In this document: in pieces, positions 52,800-62,100 of the stretch
How positions within the stretch are numbered: the first letter of the stretch is position 1
Layout of the letters: each line of letters opens with the position of its first letter
Assembly (NCBI RefSeq): GCF_022346995.1
Contig: NZ_JAKRNM010000002.1
Location: forward strand, 310,001-374,000
Reading direction: 5' to 3'
Source of the DNA: Paenibacillus sp. ACRRY
GTDB lineage: Bacteria > Bacillota > Bacilli > Paenibacillales > Paenibacillaceae
Length of the DNA: 64,000 bases
Program-made: the position numbers and the translations under genes
The notes under the pieces: generated by a model
Databases searched by the model: none
Told to the model about the DNA's origin: nothing
What the model saw: the letters and a program-made list of their open reading frames with translations, nothing else

Positions 52800-53972
52800 T
52801 CAGGTTAAAATGGTCGATCCCTTGTGCCCTTTGAGTTCCTCGTATCGGGCGACAACATGCTGATGAATGAGGTGTTCGTCGGGAATTCCCATGCGTTCAC
52901 GAATGAAGGCGGAGACGCCATCTTCACGAATCATGTGTTGGAGCTTCATGGCTTCCTCGTCCTGCTCGTGATCAAAGAGCATTGCGGCTGCCATAGCGGA
53001 AGTAAGATGGGGAATTTCAATTCCGAATTCGCTGGCCTGCATCGCTGGGCGAACAAGCCGGTCATAAGGCGATAGCTTGCGAAGGGGTGAGCGTCCGACC
53101 CGGGTAACCTGATCTGTCAGGTTGGGGTTGGCAAAGCGTTCAAGAATGGTATGGATATATTGACTGTGTTTTTGAGGATTAAACCCGTGTTTTTTCACAA
53201 GCATGGCTCCGGTTTCCTCCATGACATGTTTAACCTTGGCACGCAATGCTGCGTTACTCATGACTTGCCTGATCGTCTTGAATCCTTCGAGATATCCGAA
53301 GTATGCAGCCACACAGTGGCCTGTATTCACGGTAAACATCTTGCGCTCAATGTAAGGCTCAAGGGAGTCGACGTAGTGTACGCCTTCAATCTCCTTGAAT
53401 CCATCCAGCAGCGCCGGACGATGCACGACCCATTCGTAAAAAGGTTCAACGGTGACCTGCAGCGGATCCTTGTGGTTTTGCACCGGAACAATCCGGTCTA
53501 CTGCTGCATTGGGGAACGAGATATAGCGGTCGGCTTTGGTACGGGTCTGTTCATCCAGAAACGGATATACCCGTTTCTTCAGGCGGGTGCTGCCTCCAAT
53601 GGCATTCTCGCAAGCGATGATATGGAGGGGTGCCTGATTGTTGTTCTTCATGCGGAGATATATGCCTTTGGCGATGGGTTCGGCAATATCCTCAAGTGCA
53701 GATACTCCGACCGCTGTCGTAATGAGATCAGCTGATGCAATCTGCTCAGCCAGGCGATCCTGTTCGCCCACATGAATGGCCGTGACGTTGCTGACCATGG
53801 TTGTATCCTGATCTGCGTTAGCGAGTGTAATGGGATACTCTTTCCTTTTTTGCAGCATGGATATCTTCTTCGGGTTACGTGCGACAAAGCATACTTCGTA
53901 ATCGGAAGCGGACAACATATGACCGATAAAACCGCGGCCTATATTGCCCGCCCCAAAATGTACAGCTTTCAT
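52800..53972 (-). CDS. mtlD: Mannitol-1-phosphate 5-dehydrogenase
   Basis: The 390-residue protein starts with the nucleotide-binding motif HFGAGNIGRGFIG and carries the polyol-dehydrogenase segments ITTAVGVSALEDIAEPIAKG, IIACENAIGGSTRLK, ISFPNAAVDRIVP and the catalytic Lys region ERKMFTVNTGHCVAAYFGYLEG. It interconverts mannitol-1-phosphate and fructose-6-phosphate with NAD. The gene lies 46 bp after a HAD phosphatase gene. The usual mannitol PTS genes (mtlA, mtlF, mtlR) are absent here. GGGGGAG precedes the ATG. Confidence 0.94.
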   Translation of the reverse strand: MKAVHFGAGNIGRGFIGHMLSASDYEVCFVARNPKKISMLQKRKEYPITLANADQDTTMVSNVTAIHVGEQDRLAEQIASADLITTAVGVSALEDIAEPIAKGIYLRMKNNNQAPLHIIACENAIGGSTRLKKRVYPFLDEQTRTKADRYISFPNAAVDRIVPVQNHKDPLQVTVEPFYEWVVHRPALLDGFKEIEGVHYVDSLEPYIERKMFTVNTGHCVAAYFGYLEGFKTIRQVMSNAALRAKVKHVMEETGAMLVKKHGFNPQKHSQYIHTILERFANPNLTDQVTRVGRSPLRKLSPYDRLVRPAMQASEFGIEIPHLTSAMAAAMLFDHEQDEEAMKLQHMIREDGVSAFIRERMGIPDEHLIHQHVVARYEELKGHKGSTILT

Positions 53973-54018
53973 GTGTGAACTCCCCCTTTAAAATTTGAAA
54001 TGCGAAATTCGTGCAGAC

Positions 54019-54687
54019 CTAAACGGTGGTGACGAGTGGTTTCGAGATCAAATCGTTAAATTCGAGGTCGGTCAGGCATGACAGCCGTTGGTGAGGCATA
54101 TCGAAATTCAGTGTTCCTGTTATGGTGTTCGAGATTACAACACAGTGAATACCAGCTGCGGCAGCTGCACGCGCGCCGTTAGGTGAATCCTCAATGGCTA
54201 CGGCTTCGTCTGCAGTTACTCCAAGGGCTTCCAGTGCTTGATTGTATAATTCCGGGTCAGGCTTCACATGGGCCACATCATCGGCTGTTCGAATCACTTC
54301 GAAGTAATCCTTCAGTTTCAGTTGTTCCAGATGCTGTTCGACCCATTCCCGTTTGGAGCTTGAGGCAACGGCCAGTTTTAACCCAGCCCTGCGTGCTGCT
54401 TCGAGGTAATTCTGGATACCTGGTCTTACCTGCTCTTTGTTCATCAGTGCTGCATGCTGCAGCTGAACCGATTCCCTGAACGCTTCCCGATCGATCGGAA
54501 GATTCAAATCTGTGATGAGGTACTCATAGGGATTGAATGTTTTCAGACTGGTACCGATGCATTGCGAATACATCTCGAGGGTCAAGTTCACGCCGTGTTC
54601 CTTGTAGGCATCACGAAAAGCGATATACCATGCTGTCTCCGTATCAATAATCGTTCCATCGAAATCAAAAACCAGTGCCTTAATCAT
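54019..54687 (-). CDS. HAD-superfamily hydrolase (beta-phosphoglucomutase-like subfamily)
   Basis: The 222-residue protein has HAD motif I DFDGTIIDTE, motif II VASSSKREWV, the Lys of motif III in HVKPDPELY and motif IV IEDSPNGARAAAAAG, with a helical cap. This places it with sugar-phosphate phosphatases and mutases. Co-transcription with mtlD suggests a sugar- or polyol-phosphate substrate, possibly mannitol-1-phosphate, which would allow mannitol synthesis from fructose-6-phosphate. That is inference. AGGAGG lies nine bases before the ATG. Confidence 0.88.
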   Translation of the reverse strand: MIKALVFDFDGTIIDTETAWYIAFRDAYKEHGVNLTLEMYSQCIGTSLKTFNPYEYLITDLNLPIDREAFRESVQLQHAALMNKEQVRPGIQNYLEAARRAGLKLAVASSSKREWVEQHLEQLKLKDYFEVIRTADDVAHVKPDPELYNQALEALGVTADEAVAIEDSPNGARAAAAAGIHCVVISNTITGTLNFDMPHQRLSCLTDLEFNDLISKPLVTTV

Positions 54688-55209
54688 AAATTTGTTCCTC
54701 CTGTTTCAGAATTAGTTTTGGGATAAAACCAAATGGAAAATCGCAAATTTCACCTTTGTTACTTTTGCGTTGCGGCAGATTAGTTGACGCGAATGCAAGT
54801 CGAGAATTATAAATGTGGAAAAATTTAAGCGTTGAAGCTAATAAAACCGTAACATGGGACAAACTTAGGGGTCAAGCGCGTCATGATTGTTTACATTGAA
54901 AATTTGCACATAAATGACGTGTTTTCAGAAAATATCGAAAGTGGCAAACCGTTATGACCTATGCATGTAAGCGGTGTACTGAAAAAACGGTTTTCCCCGT
55001 TGTAAAAAAATAAACTTTTTTTGCGATATGGAGAGATAACAATCGTTCCCCCTTTTTCGACACATTAATAATAGAAGAGAGCCCGTTGGTAATTTTTCGA
55101 ATTCGAAGAAACCATGCTGCATCTTTTTAAAATTCTTTACGACAGAACAGCCCTTGTGGGAGAATGGAAGAAATATGGTGAAAGTTAGGACGCAGAGGAG
55201 GGACCGGCG
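54688..55209. other. Long intergenic region between divergent operons
   Basis: This 522-bp AT-rich stretch separates HAD-mtlD and the ADP-ribosylglycohydrolase gene. It contains a hairpin AACGG / CCGTT (about 54984-54999) that on the minus strand is followed by a T run, and a perfect palindrome TTCGAATTCGAA at 55096-55107. A TATAAT on the minus strand (54811-54806) could serve HAD-mtlD. No gene is seen. Confidence 0.45.
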
Positions 55210-56139
55210 ATGCTGGATAAGGATCGCTTCAATGGATGTTTACTTGGACTAGCGGCAGGAGATGCACTGGGAACGACAGTGGAGTTTAGCAGCCCGGGCA
55301 CATTTGAGCCTGTAACTGATATTGTGGGGGGCGGCGTGTTCGGCCTGGCTCCCGGACAGTGGACGGATGACACGTCAATGGCGCTATGTCTGGCTGAAAG
55401 TCTGGTGAGAAAAGAACATTTTGATCCGGCGGATCAGATGCGCAGATACACGAATTGGTATGAAGTCGGCTATATGAGCAGTACCGGAACATGCTTTGAT
55501 ATCGGCGGGGCTACGCGAAATGCGCTGGAAAGTTTCAGGAAGACCGGAGAGCCTTACAGCGGATCAACCGATCCGATGACGGCTGGTAACGGTTCAATTA
55601 TGCGGCTTGCACCTGTTGCTATGGTGTATGCGGGCCATCCACAGGATGCTGTACATTATGCGAGGCTGAGCTCCCGCACGACACACGCAGCAGCGGAAAG
55701 CCTGGAAGCCTGCGAGGTGCTTGCGGCTATTCTGGTTGCAGGGCTGCGCGGAGCAGACAAGCATACGATGATGCTGCCCGAGACATGCCTGCGGTGGAGG
55801 GATGAGTCTTCTTTTTCCCCAGCTATTGAAGAAGTTGTTCGAGGATCCTACCGCGATAAGGAACCACCTGCAATCCAGGGGAGCGGCTATGTCGTCCGTT
55901 CGTTGGAGGCCGCGTTGTGGGCATTCCATAAATCTTCCACATTTGAAGAAGGGGCACTGTTAGCCGTTAATCTTGGTGATGATGCAGATACAACAGGTGC
56001 TGTGTACGGGCAGATTGCTGGTGCTTATTATGGTCGGAGTGGCATCCCGGCACATTGGCGCAATAAACTTGCGATGATGGAAACCCTCGAGGCCTTGAAC
56101 GAGGCAATGTGGCTAAAAGCAGCCCAAATATCATCCTGA
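55210..56139 (+). CDS. ADP-ribosylglycohydrolase family protein
   Basis: The 309-residue protein has the DraG/ARH signatures: FNGCLLGLAAGDALGTTVEF at the N-terminus, the metal-binding WTDDTSMALC, a middle TAGNGSIMRLAP with RTTHAAAES, and the second metal motif LGDDADTTGAVYGQIAGAYYG. It should cleave ADP-ribose from protein, nucleic acid or a small molecule with Mg2+. No ADP-ribosyltransferase is adjacent. A close MFS gene follows (60 bp). RBS AGGAGGG. Confidence 0.92.
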   Translation: MLDKDRFNGCLLGLAAGDALGTTVEFSSPGTFEPVTDIVGGGVFGLAPGQWTDDTSMALCLAESLVRKEHFDPADQMRRYTNWYEVGYMSSTGTCFDIGGATRNALESFRKTGEPYSGSTDPMTAGNGSIMRLAPVAMVYAGHPQDAVHYARLSSRTTHAAAESLEACEVLAAILVAGLRGADKHTMMLPETCLRWRDESSFSPAIEEVVRGSYRDKEPPAIQGSGYVVRSLEAALWAFHKSSTFEEGALLAVNLGDDADTTGAVYGQIAGAYYGRSGIPAHWRNKLAMMETLEALNEAMWLKAAQISS

Positions 56140-56199
56140 AATCGTAACAAGGAATAACCAAAAAAGAGACACAAGATGGACAGGAGAAGAGAACATCAT

Positions 56200-57435
56200 A
56201 TGAACAAGACAGAACGATGTGCTTCGAAATCGGGAAAAGGAGGGGCATTTCCGTTATCCCTTCTATGCCTGACGGTAGGAGCATTCGCCATTGGAATGAC
56301 GGAATTTATCATTATGGGATTGCTGCCGAATGTGGCTGCTGATCTGCATGTGAGCATCCCTCAAGCAGGGCAATTGATTACGGGATATGCCCTGGGTGTC
56401 GCGGTTGGCGCACCTATTCTGACCGTGTTTACCCATAAGATACCGCAGAAAAAACTGCTGGTCCTGCTGATGTGCATTTTTATCATCGGTAACGCACTAT
56501 CCGTCATTGCACCAACATATGGCTTGCTGATTTCGGCACGCATTTTGACGGCATTTGCACATGGTACGTTTCTTGGTGTAGGGTCGCTCATGGCTACTCG
56601 TCTGGTTGCACCCGAGAGAAGGGCCGGGGCCGTTTCCGTTGTACTTGCAGGACTTACGATTGCCAACATTATTGGGGTACCCTTCGGTACGTTTATCGGC
56701 CAACAGCTCGGATGGAGATCATCGTTCGGAGCCATTACAATTCTCGGCATCATCTCATTAATTGGCATCATTCGATTCATTCCGGTTATTTCGCAAGGGG
56801 AGCCGGCGAACCTGGGACAGCAGTTCCGTAATCTTGTTCGTCCTCAGGTGCTATTAATACTGCTCATCGGTGCCATGGGCTGTGGAAGCCTCTTCGCGGT
56901 ATTTACTTATATTACACCCATGTTAGTGGATATCAGCGGCTTTGCGGAGCAGAGTGTAACATGGATACTGGTACTGTTCGGCGTTGGTGTGACGCTCGGA
57001 AACATGCTGGGCGGACGCCTGGCCGACTGGAAACTGATGCCGTCCCTGATGGTCAACTTCGGCGTGCTGGCCGTACTTTTGGCTGCACTCACTTTGACGC
57101 TGGAGAATCCATATCTGGCGGTGATTACAATCTTCTGCTGGGGTGTTGCAGCGTTCGGAATCATGCCGGGTCTGCAGATTCGGATCATGAATATGACACG
57201 CGAAGCACCGCTGCTTGCGACCACATCGAGCCACTCCGCGTTTAATCTGGGGAATGCAGGTGGAGCCCATATTGGTGGGTTCGCGATTACGCATACGGGG
57301 CTTATTTCCGTACCATTGTACGCAGCAGTCATTGCGGCTCTGGGTTTGCTTGGGCTTGTGATCAGTCTGGGGATGGAGCGTAAACAGCGATTGCCGGAAA
57401 TCCCGGACGTTGTGGAGCCTGCACCGCTCAGCTGA
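56200..57435 (+). CDS. MFS transporter, AraJ/YdhP/PbuE-like DHA1 type
   Basis: The protein of about 411 residues has twelve hydrophobic helices. The opening VGAFAIGMTEFIIMGLLPNV, followed by SIPQAGQLITGYALGVAVGAPI, is diagnostic of the branch with AraJ, YdhP, NepI and PbuE, which export sugars, nucleosides or drugs. The ATG at 56200 follows GGAGAAGAG; an in-frame ATG at 56176 is a possible alternative. It lies 60 bp after the ADP-ribosylglycohydrolase gene; if co-transcribed, export of a nucleoside or ribose derivative is conceivable. Confidence 0.86.
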   Translation: MNKTERCASKSGKGGAFPLSLLCLTVGAFAIGMTEFIIMGLLPNVAADLHVSIPQAGQLITGYALGVAVGAPILTVFTHKIPQKKLLVLLMCIFIIGNALSVIAPTYGLLISARILTAFAHGTFLGVGSLMATRLVAPERRAGAVSVVLAGLTIANIIGVPFGTFIGQQLGWRSSFGAITILGIISLIGIIRFIPVISQGEPANLGQQFRNLVRPQVLLILLIGAMGCGSLFAVFTYITPMLVDISGFAEQSVTWILVLFGVGVTLGNMLGGRLADWKLMPSLMVNFGVLAVLLAALTLTLENPYLAVITIFCWGVAAFGIMPGLQIRIMNMTREAPLLATTSSHSAFNLGNAGGAHIGGFAITHTGLISVPLYAAVIAALGLLGLVISLGMERKQRLPEIPDVVEPAPLS

Positions 57436-57462
57436 GTCTAGGCAGGAAGATGGAAGGATGCA

Positions 57463-57499
57463 GCCTCTGCTCCGCGTAATGTGGAGTGGAGGCTTCTTT
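57463..57499 (+). terminator. Terminator after MFS gene
   Basis: Eleven-base stem GCCTCTGCTCC / GGAGTGGAGGC with two G-T pairs, followed by TTCTTTG. Confidence 0.65.
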
Positions 57500-57592
57500 G
57501 TAGTTTTAACTAGAAAAAGACAAACCATCCTGATTGAAGTATTATTGGTATAACATAACGGACACCATATAGGCCCTGAAAGGAACATTATA

Positions 57593-57805
57593 GTGAGGAA
57601 AATCATTAATTTTATTCTTGTCTTGCTGATCATCTGGGTAGCACTGTTCTATCCTTTTCGTTTGGCTTGGTATGAAGGTGTGCTTCAGATTCCTGAAGAT
57701 CTTCATGCTGTTTTCTTGGTTTTTTTGTTCTTTGGATATCTGATTTGTTCCTCGGGCACAGGACTTCTTCTGGGCAAGATGTGTTTCAGGCCAAAAGAGG
57801 AGTAG
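57593..57805 (+). CDS. Small hydrophobic protein with two membrane segments
   Basis: The 70-residue protein begins at GTG with AAAGGA nine bases upstream. It has two predicted membrane helices (residues 4-24 and 38-60) and a short basic tail (CFRPKEE). Family not recognised. The codon pattern and RBS support a real gene; it may be co-transcribed with the RCC1-repeat gene downstream. Confidence 0.6.
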   Translation: MRKIINFILVLLIIWVALFYPFRLAWYEGVLQIPEDLHAVFLVFLFFGYLICSSGTGLLLGKMCFRPKEE

Positions 57806-57871
57806 TTTAGGAAAGTTAATATGAGAAATGGACTATCGAAAGAAACTTCGCTTCAAGGGAGGTTCTTGAGC

Positions 57872-58774
57872 ATGGAACAAGGTTCGCTGAATAAAGCGAG
57901 GTTACAGGTGAAAAAGTGGCCCCAAGATCCGATAGCGGCGGGACGCCGTCATACCGTTGGGCTCACATCTGACGGCCTGGTAATGGCTGTGGGTGATAAT
58001 AAAATGGGCCAATGTGAAGTCAGCGGCTGGCGGGATATCATTGCGGTCACAGCAGGTAATGTACATATGGCGACAAACACAGGCAATGTTCACACCATCG
58101 CACTGAAATCGGATCGCACCGTGGAGGCTGTGGGATGGAACAAGGATGGCCAGTGCGAGGTAACCGACTGGCACGATATTGTAGCCATTGCCGCGGGTTG
58201 GCGTCACACCATCGGTCTGCAGTCGGATGGTAAGGTGGTAGCTGTGGGTCGGCATCAAGAAGGTCAATGCCAGGTAAGCCATTGGAATGATATGGTGGCA
58301 ATAACTGCAGGAGACTGGCATACCCTCGGCCTGAAGGCAGACGGAACAGTGCTGGCTGTAGGGAATAACCGATATCGCCAATGTGAAGTCAGTGGCTGGC
58401 GTAATGTGGTAATGGTCGCTGCGGGTTATCTCCATTCCGCTGGTCTGCAATCAGACGGTACGGTGCTCGCTGTGGGTAGTAATAAACATGGGCAATGCGC
58501 TTTAGACAGCTGGCACGGTGTGGAGGCGATTGCGGTGGGGAGTAATCATACCATTGGCCTAAAAGCAGACGGTACGGTTTCCGCTGCAGGCTGGAATACG
58601 TATGGCCAGTGTAATGTAAGTGATTGGCACGATATTGTTGCCGTAGCTGCAGGCTGTGCCCATACCGTAGGGCTTAAATCAGATGGTACGTTGGTTGCTG
58701 TCGGAGATAATACATATGGACAATGTGATGTAAGTGGATGGCAAGGCATTCGAATGCCGGGGAGTCGTTTTTAA
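57872..58774 (+). CDS. RCC1-repeat (beta-propeller) protein
   Basis: The 300-residue protein consists of seven RCC1-type blades of about 40 residues with the pattern IAAGxxHTVGLKxDGTVxAVGxNxxGQCxVSxWxDI, so it should close into a seven-bladed propeller. No signal peptide or enzymatic motif is seen. The second blade carries a nine-residue insertion made by a 27-bp tandem duplication (bases 58053-58094). The ATG at 57872 follows AAGGGAGG; an ATG at 57821 is an alternative with a weaker site. RCC1-like proteins in bacteria are mostly uncharacterised protein-binding scaffolds. Confidence 0.85.
   Translation: MEQGSLNKARLQVKKWPQDPIAAGRRHTVGLTSDGLVMAVGDNKMGQCEVSGWRDIIAVTAGNVHMATNTGNVHTIALKSDRTVEAVGWNKDGQCEVTDWHDIVAIAAGWRHTIGLQSDGKVVAVGRHQEGQCQVSHWNDMVAITAGDWHTLGLKADGTVLAVGNNRYRQCEVSGWRNVVMVAAGYLHSAGLQSDGTVLAVGSNKHGQCALDSWHGVEAIAVGSNHTIGLKADGTVSAAGWNTYGQCNVSDWHDIVAVAAGCAHTVGLKSDGTLVAVGDNTYGQCDVSGWQGIRMPGSRF
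57935..58760 (+). repeat. Seven RCC1-type coding repeats
   Basis: Tandem repeats of about 120 bp, each ending in a GQC-x-V-x-x-W motif (the fourth has RQC), identifiable across the whole gene. Confidence 0.8.
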
Positions 58775-59113
58775 GAAAGGATTCTTCATGTAGCGTTACT
58801 CTGTGGTAGAGAAATGAATTTGAGTGCAGAGCAATATCCTTCGTTGAAGTCGCCAATATGGCGGCTTTTTTTTGTTAAGGGAATTAATACGATACTTTCC
58901 TTGCGTGAATTTGTCTGAATTGTCCACTGTTGATAATTGGGATCATTAAATTCTTGTTATCTGAATTTTAAAAGGAAAATAGTCCCTGAAATTAAGGACT
59001 ATCCTACTATATCCTAAAATAAGGAAAATGCCGATAATCATTTATTAGACTCCATTTATATCACTCTTAAGGTATCAAATGGATAAAATACTTAAAGGAG
59101 GAAGACAACTTTC
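58775..59113. other. Intergenic region before the repeat-protein/Rhs operon
   Basis: This 339-bp stretch contains the RCC1 gene terminator and an AT-rich leader with a hairpin ATAGTCC / GGACTAT (58979-59002). It ends in AAAGGAGGAAG before the start at 59114. No clear promoter pair or gene is seen. Confidence 0.45.
58848..58873 (+). terminator. Terminator after RCC1-repeat gene
   Basis: Hairpin AGTCGCC-AATAT-GGCGGCT followed by eight T. Confidence 0.85.
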
Positions 59114-62100
59114 ATGAGTTTGAGAAAAAGTCTTATCGTTTTTCTGGTCGTTTTGTTCGTGATGGGAACTATTCTTCCGACAAGCGGATATGCGCTTTCG
59201 GATCAAGCAGATGCCATAATAACGACCGAAAGCAGCGCGGAGAATGTTGATGTATCTATGGAGGATTTAGCTTTAACAGACGCTGAGAATCTGGATGTTT
59301 TTGATCCGGACATCCACGAAGAACCAGAGGGTGTTGATGAAGATATAGAGGATCAAGAAGATACACCAACCGTAACTGATGATACGTATGGTGAGGGTTT
59401 CTTTACGACTCAAGCCATGGCATTAGCAGAAGAGCAAGTTATTGTAATGTATCCTGGTGATTCGTATAGCTTCACGAATACTGGAACTCGCTCAAAATCC
59501 TTGAGCACAGATGCGGCCACATCGAGAAGCAGTTCTTATGATTATGCGGTTTATAAAGCAGATGGAAGCATTTCAACAGATAACATGAATTCAACGAGTA
59601 GCCTATCCGTAGGAGCGGGGTACACTGCTGTCGTAACCTCAAGTGGGGTCAATGCATTTACAGTAACCATTCCTGTTGAATTCACCTATAGTGTGTCTGA
59701 GAATCCGGCCTTACATAGAGCGACCTTGTCCAAAGGTGAGAGCTATCGATTCGTCAATGAAGGAACACAAACGAGGGCGGTTAGTGCGGATACGTCTACA
59801 GCTCAAGACCGGAAGTATGACTATGCCAACTACAATGAAGATGGAAGCCTCTCTGGTTCAAATTTTGAATCAACCGGAAAGCCCTACTTAGGGGGAGGAA
59901 ACGAAATTATCTTTACAGGGGCCGGTTCACAGCCTGTGACCATTGGACTCCCGTACGAAGTTTATACCGGTGAGTGGAGCGATGAACCTGCGTATACCCG
60001 AGTGACGCTGAATCAAGGTGAAAGTTACCAATTCACAAATATCAGCGCTAAATCCGATGCGCTCCAAAGCGATGGGTCCACCAAAGACAAGCATGACTAC
60101 GTCGTTTATCTTCCGAATGGGACGGAAAGTTCCACCGGGACCAATACATCGACTAAGCCTACGGTAGCTGCGGGGAGAACCGCTGTAGTGACCTTGGTGA
60201 CAGCAACACCCGTAACGTATGGTGTACCGTATCGGACATTTGATGTTCAAAAGGCTGGTGGCGATGCCATTACTCGAGTTACCGTATATCCCGGAGAATC
60301 CGTGATTTTTCGGAATAATGGTTCCTTATCCAATCCGATTAAGAACGATGCGAGCAGTTCAAACGGAGCCCTTTTTGATTATGTTCTGTATACATCAGAA
60401 GATGTTGTACATTCGGACGGCTTCAACAAAAATACAAATCCGATCATTCGTTCTCAGGGTTATGCAGTTGTGACCGTAGTCGGACAGGTCCCTATTGAGT
60501 TTAGCTACACGGATGATTTCTCGGTCGAAGACAGCATGGAACCTGCGTACCATCGGGTAACACTGAACCAGGGAGAAAGCGTGACTTTTTGGAATAACAC
60601 TACCGACAGGGAATATCTCGACAGCGATGCGTCTACCAGCCAAGGGCGGATATTCGATTACGTGACCTATTACCCTGATGGCACAGAACGGAGTACAAGA
60701 AAAGCGACGGCGGTTGAACCTGTTGTATTTTATGGGAACAAAGCTGTAGTTACGAATGTATCCGCTCAACCGGTAACCATAGGTGGGATTTACACGATCT
60801 TTGATGTAGAGGGTCGACCGAATGAAGCGCTAAGCAAGATTACCGTGTCTCCAGGCCAATCTGTCAAATTCCATAATGGCGGTTCACTGAGCAACCCGAT
60901 CCGGAGTAATGCCAAGTCGGTAGGTTCTCTATATGATGTCGCGGTGTATAAAGCGGATGGTAGAGCACACAGTGACAAATTCAATAACAATGGTAGTCTC
61001 GCTACAATTCCATCCGGTGGTGAAGCCATCGTTACCGTAGTGGGAAGTACACCCGTATTATTCGAATACACGGATGATTTCTCTGTAGTGGATAGCCAGG
61101 AACCGGCATATCTGCGTGTGACTTTGAATCAAGGGGAGAGTTACGCCTTCACCAATACGAGCTCAGATTCGGAAAGACTCCGAAATGATGCATCCAGCAG
61201 CGCAGGACGAGTGTATGACTACACGATTTACAACGTAGATGGAACTCAGTCCAGCAGTAGAACAGCAACCGCGATTGAACCGACGATCTTGGGTGGCAAG
61301 AAAGTTGTCGTTACCAATGTCTCTAATCAATCCATAACGTTTGGTGGAATTTACCGCGTTTTCCGCGGACAAGACGATGAAGTGCCTTCACCAGAATTGG
61401 AAATCACCATCAACCAAGGTCAGAGCGCAGTGTTTACGAATCCGGGTTCGGAACCTGCTGAACTTCAACGGATTGCGGGAGAAACTTCCGTTGTGGATTA
61501 TGTAGTCTACGATACAACCAATACATCTTTGTCTTTTGTGGAAGGTATGAGTCATGCAACATGGGAGATTCCAGCGGGAGCAACGCTTGTCGTCGCCGTA
61601 GTATCTTCGGAGCCGGTAACAATTCAATATGCCGCTCCGGTGACGGCCAGTTCCAGTCAGGAGCCTGCACTGATCAAGCGGGATTTGGCCCCAAATAACG
61701 TGGTGTTGTTCTCGAACACATCATCCTATGCATCCGTGATCCTTACATCTGTAGATGGAGGAGTGGCCTATGATTACGTTATTCGGGATCAGAACCAAGT
61801 GGTTATTAGGGAAGGTAAAAATGCGGCAGGAGGACAACTAGTACCTGGACATGCTGACATTCAGGTGCATAATGTGGGACCCCAGACGCTGCACTTTGCA
61901 GGTGCTTATCGCCAGTTTGCGGTCAAGGAAGTGAATGTGGAGTTTCTGACCTTGTATGAGGGTGTAGAGACGGCGCTGCCGACCCTTCAGCAAGGTAATG
62001 TGTACTATCGTTTTACCCCATATGGTTCTGGTAAGTATCGGATCGCGATTAAAGAGTCAGGAGAGTTTTCGATCGAACCTAGGCTTGAGTTATATACAGA

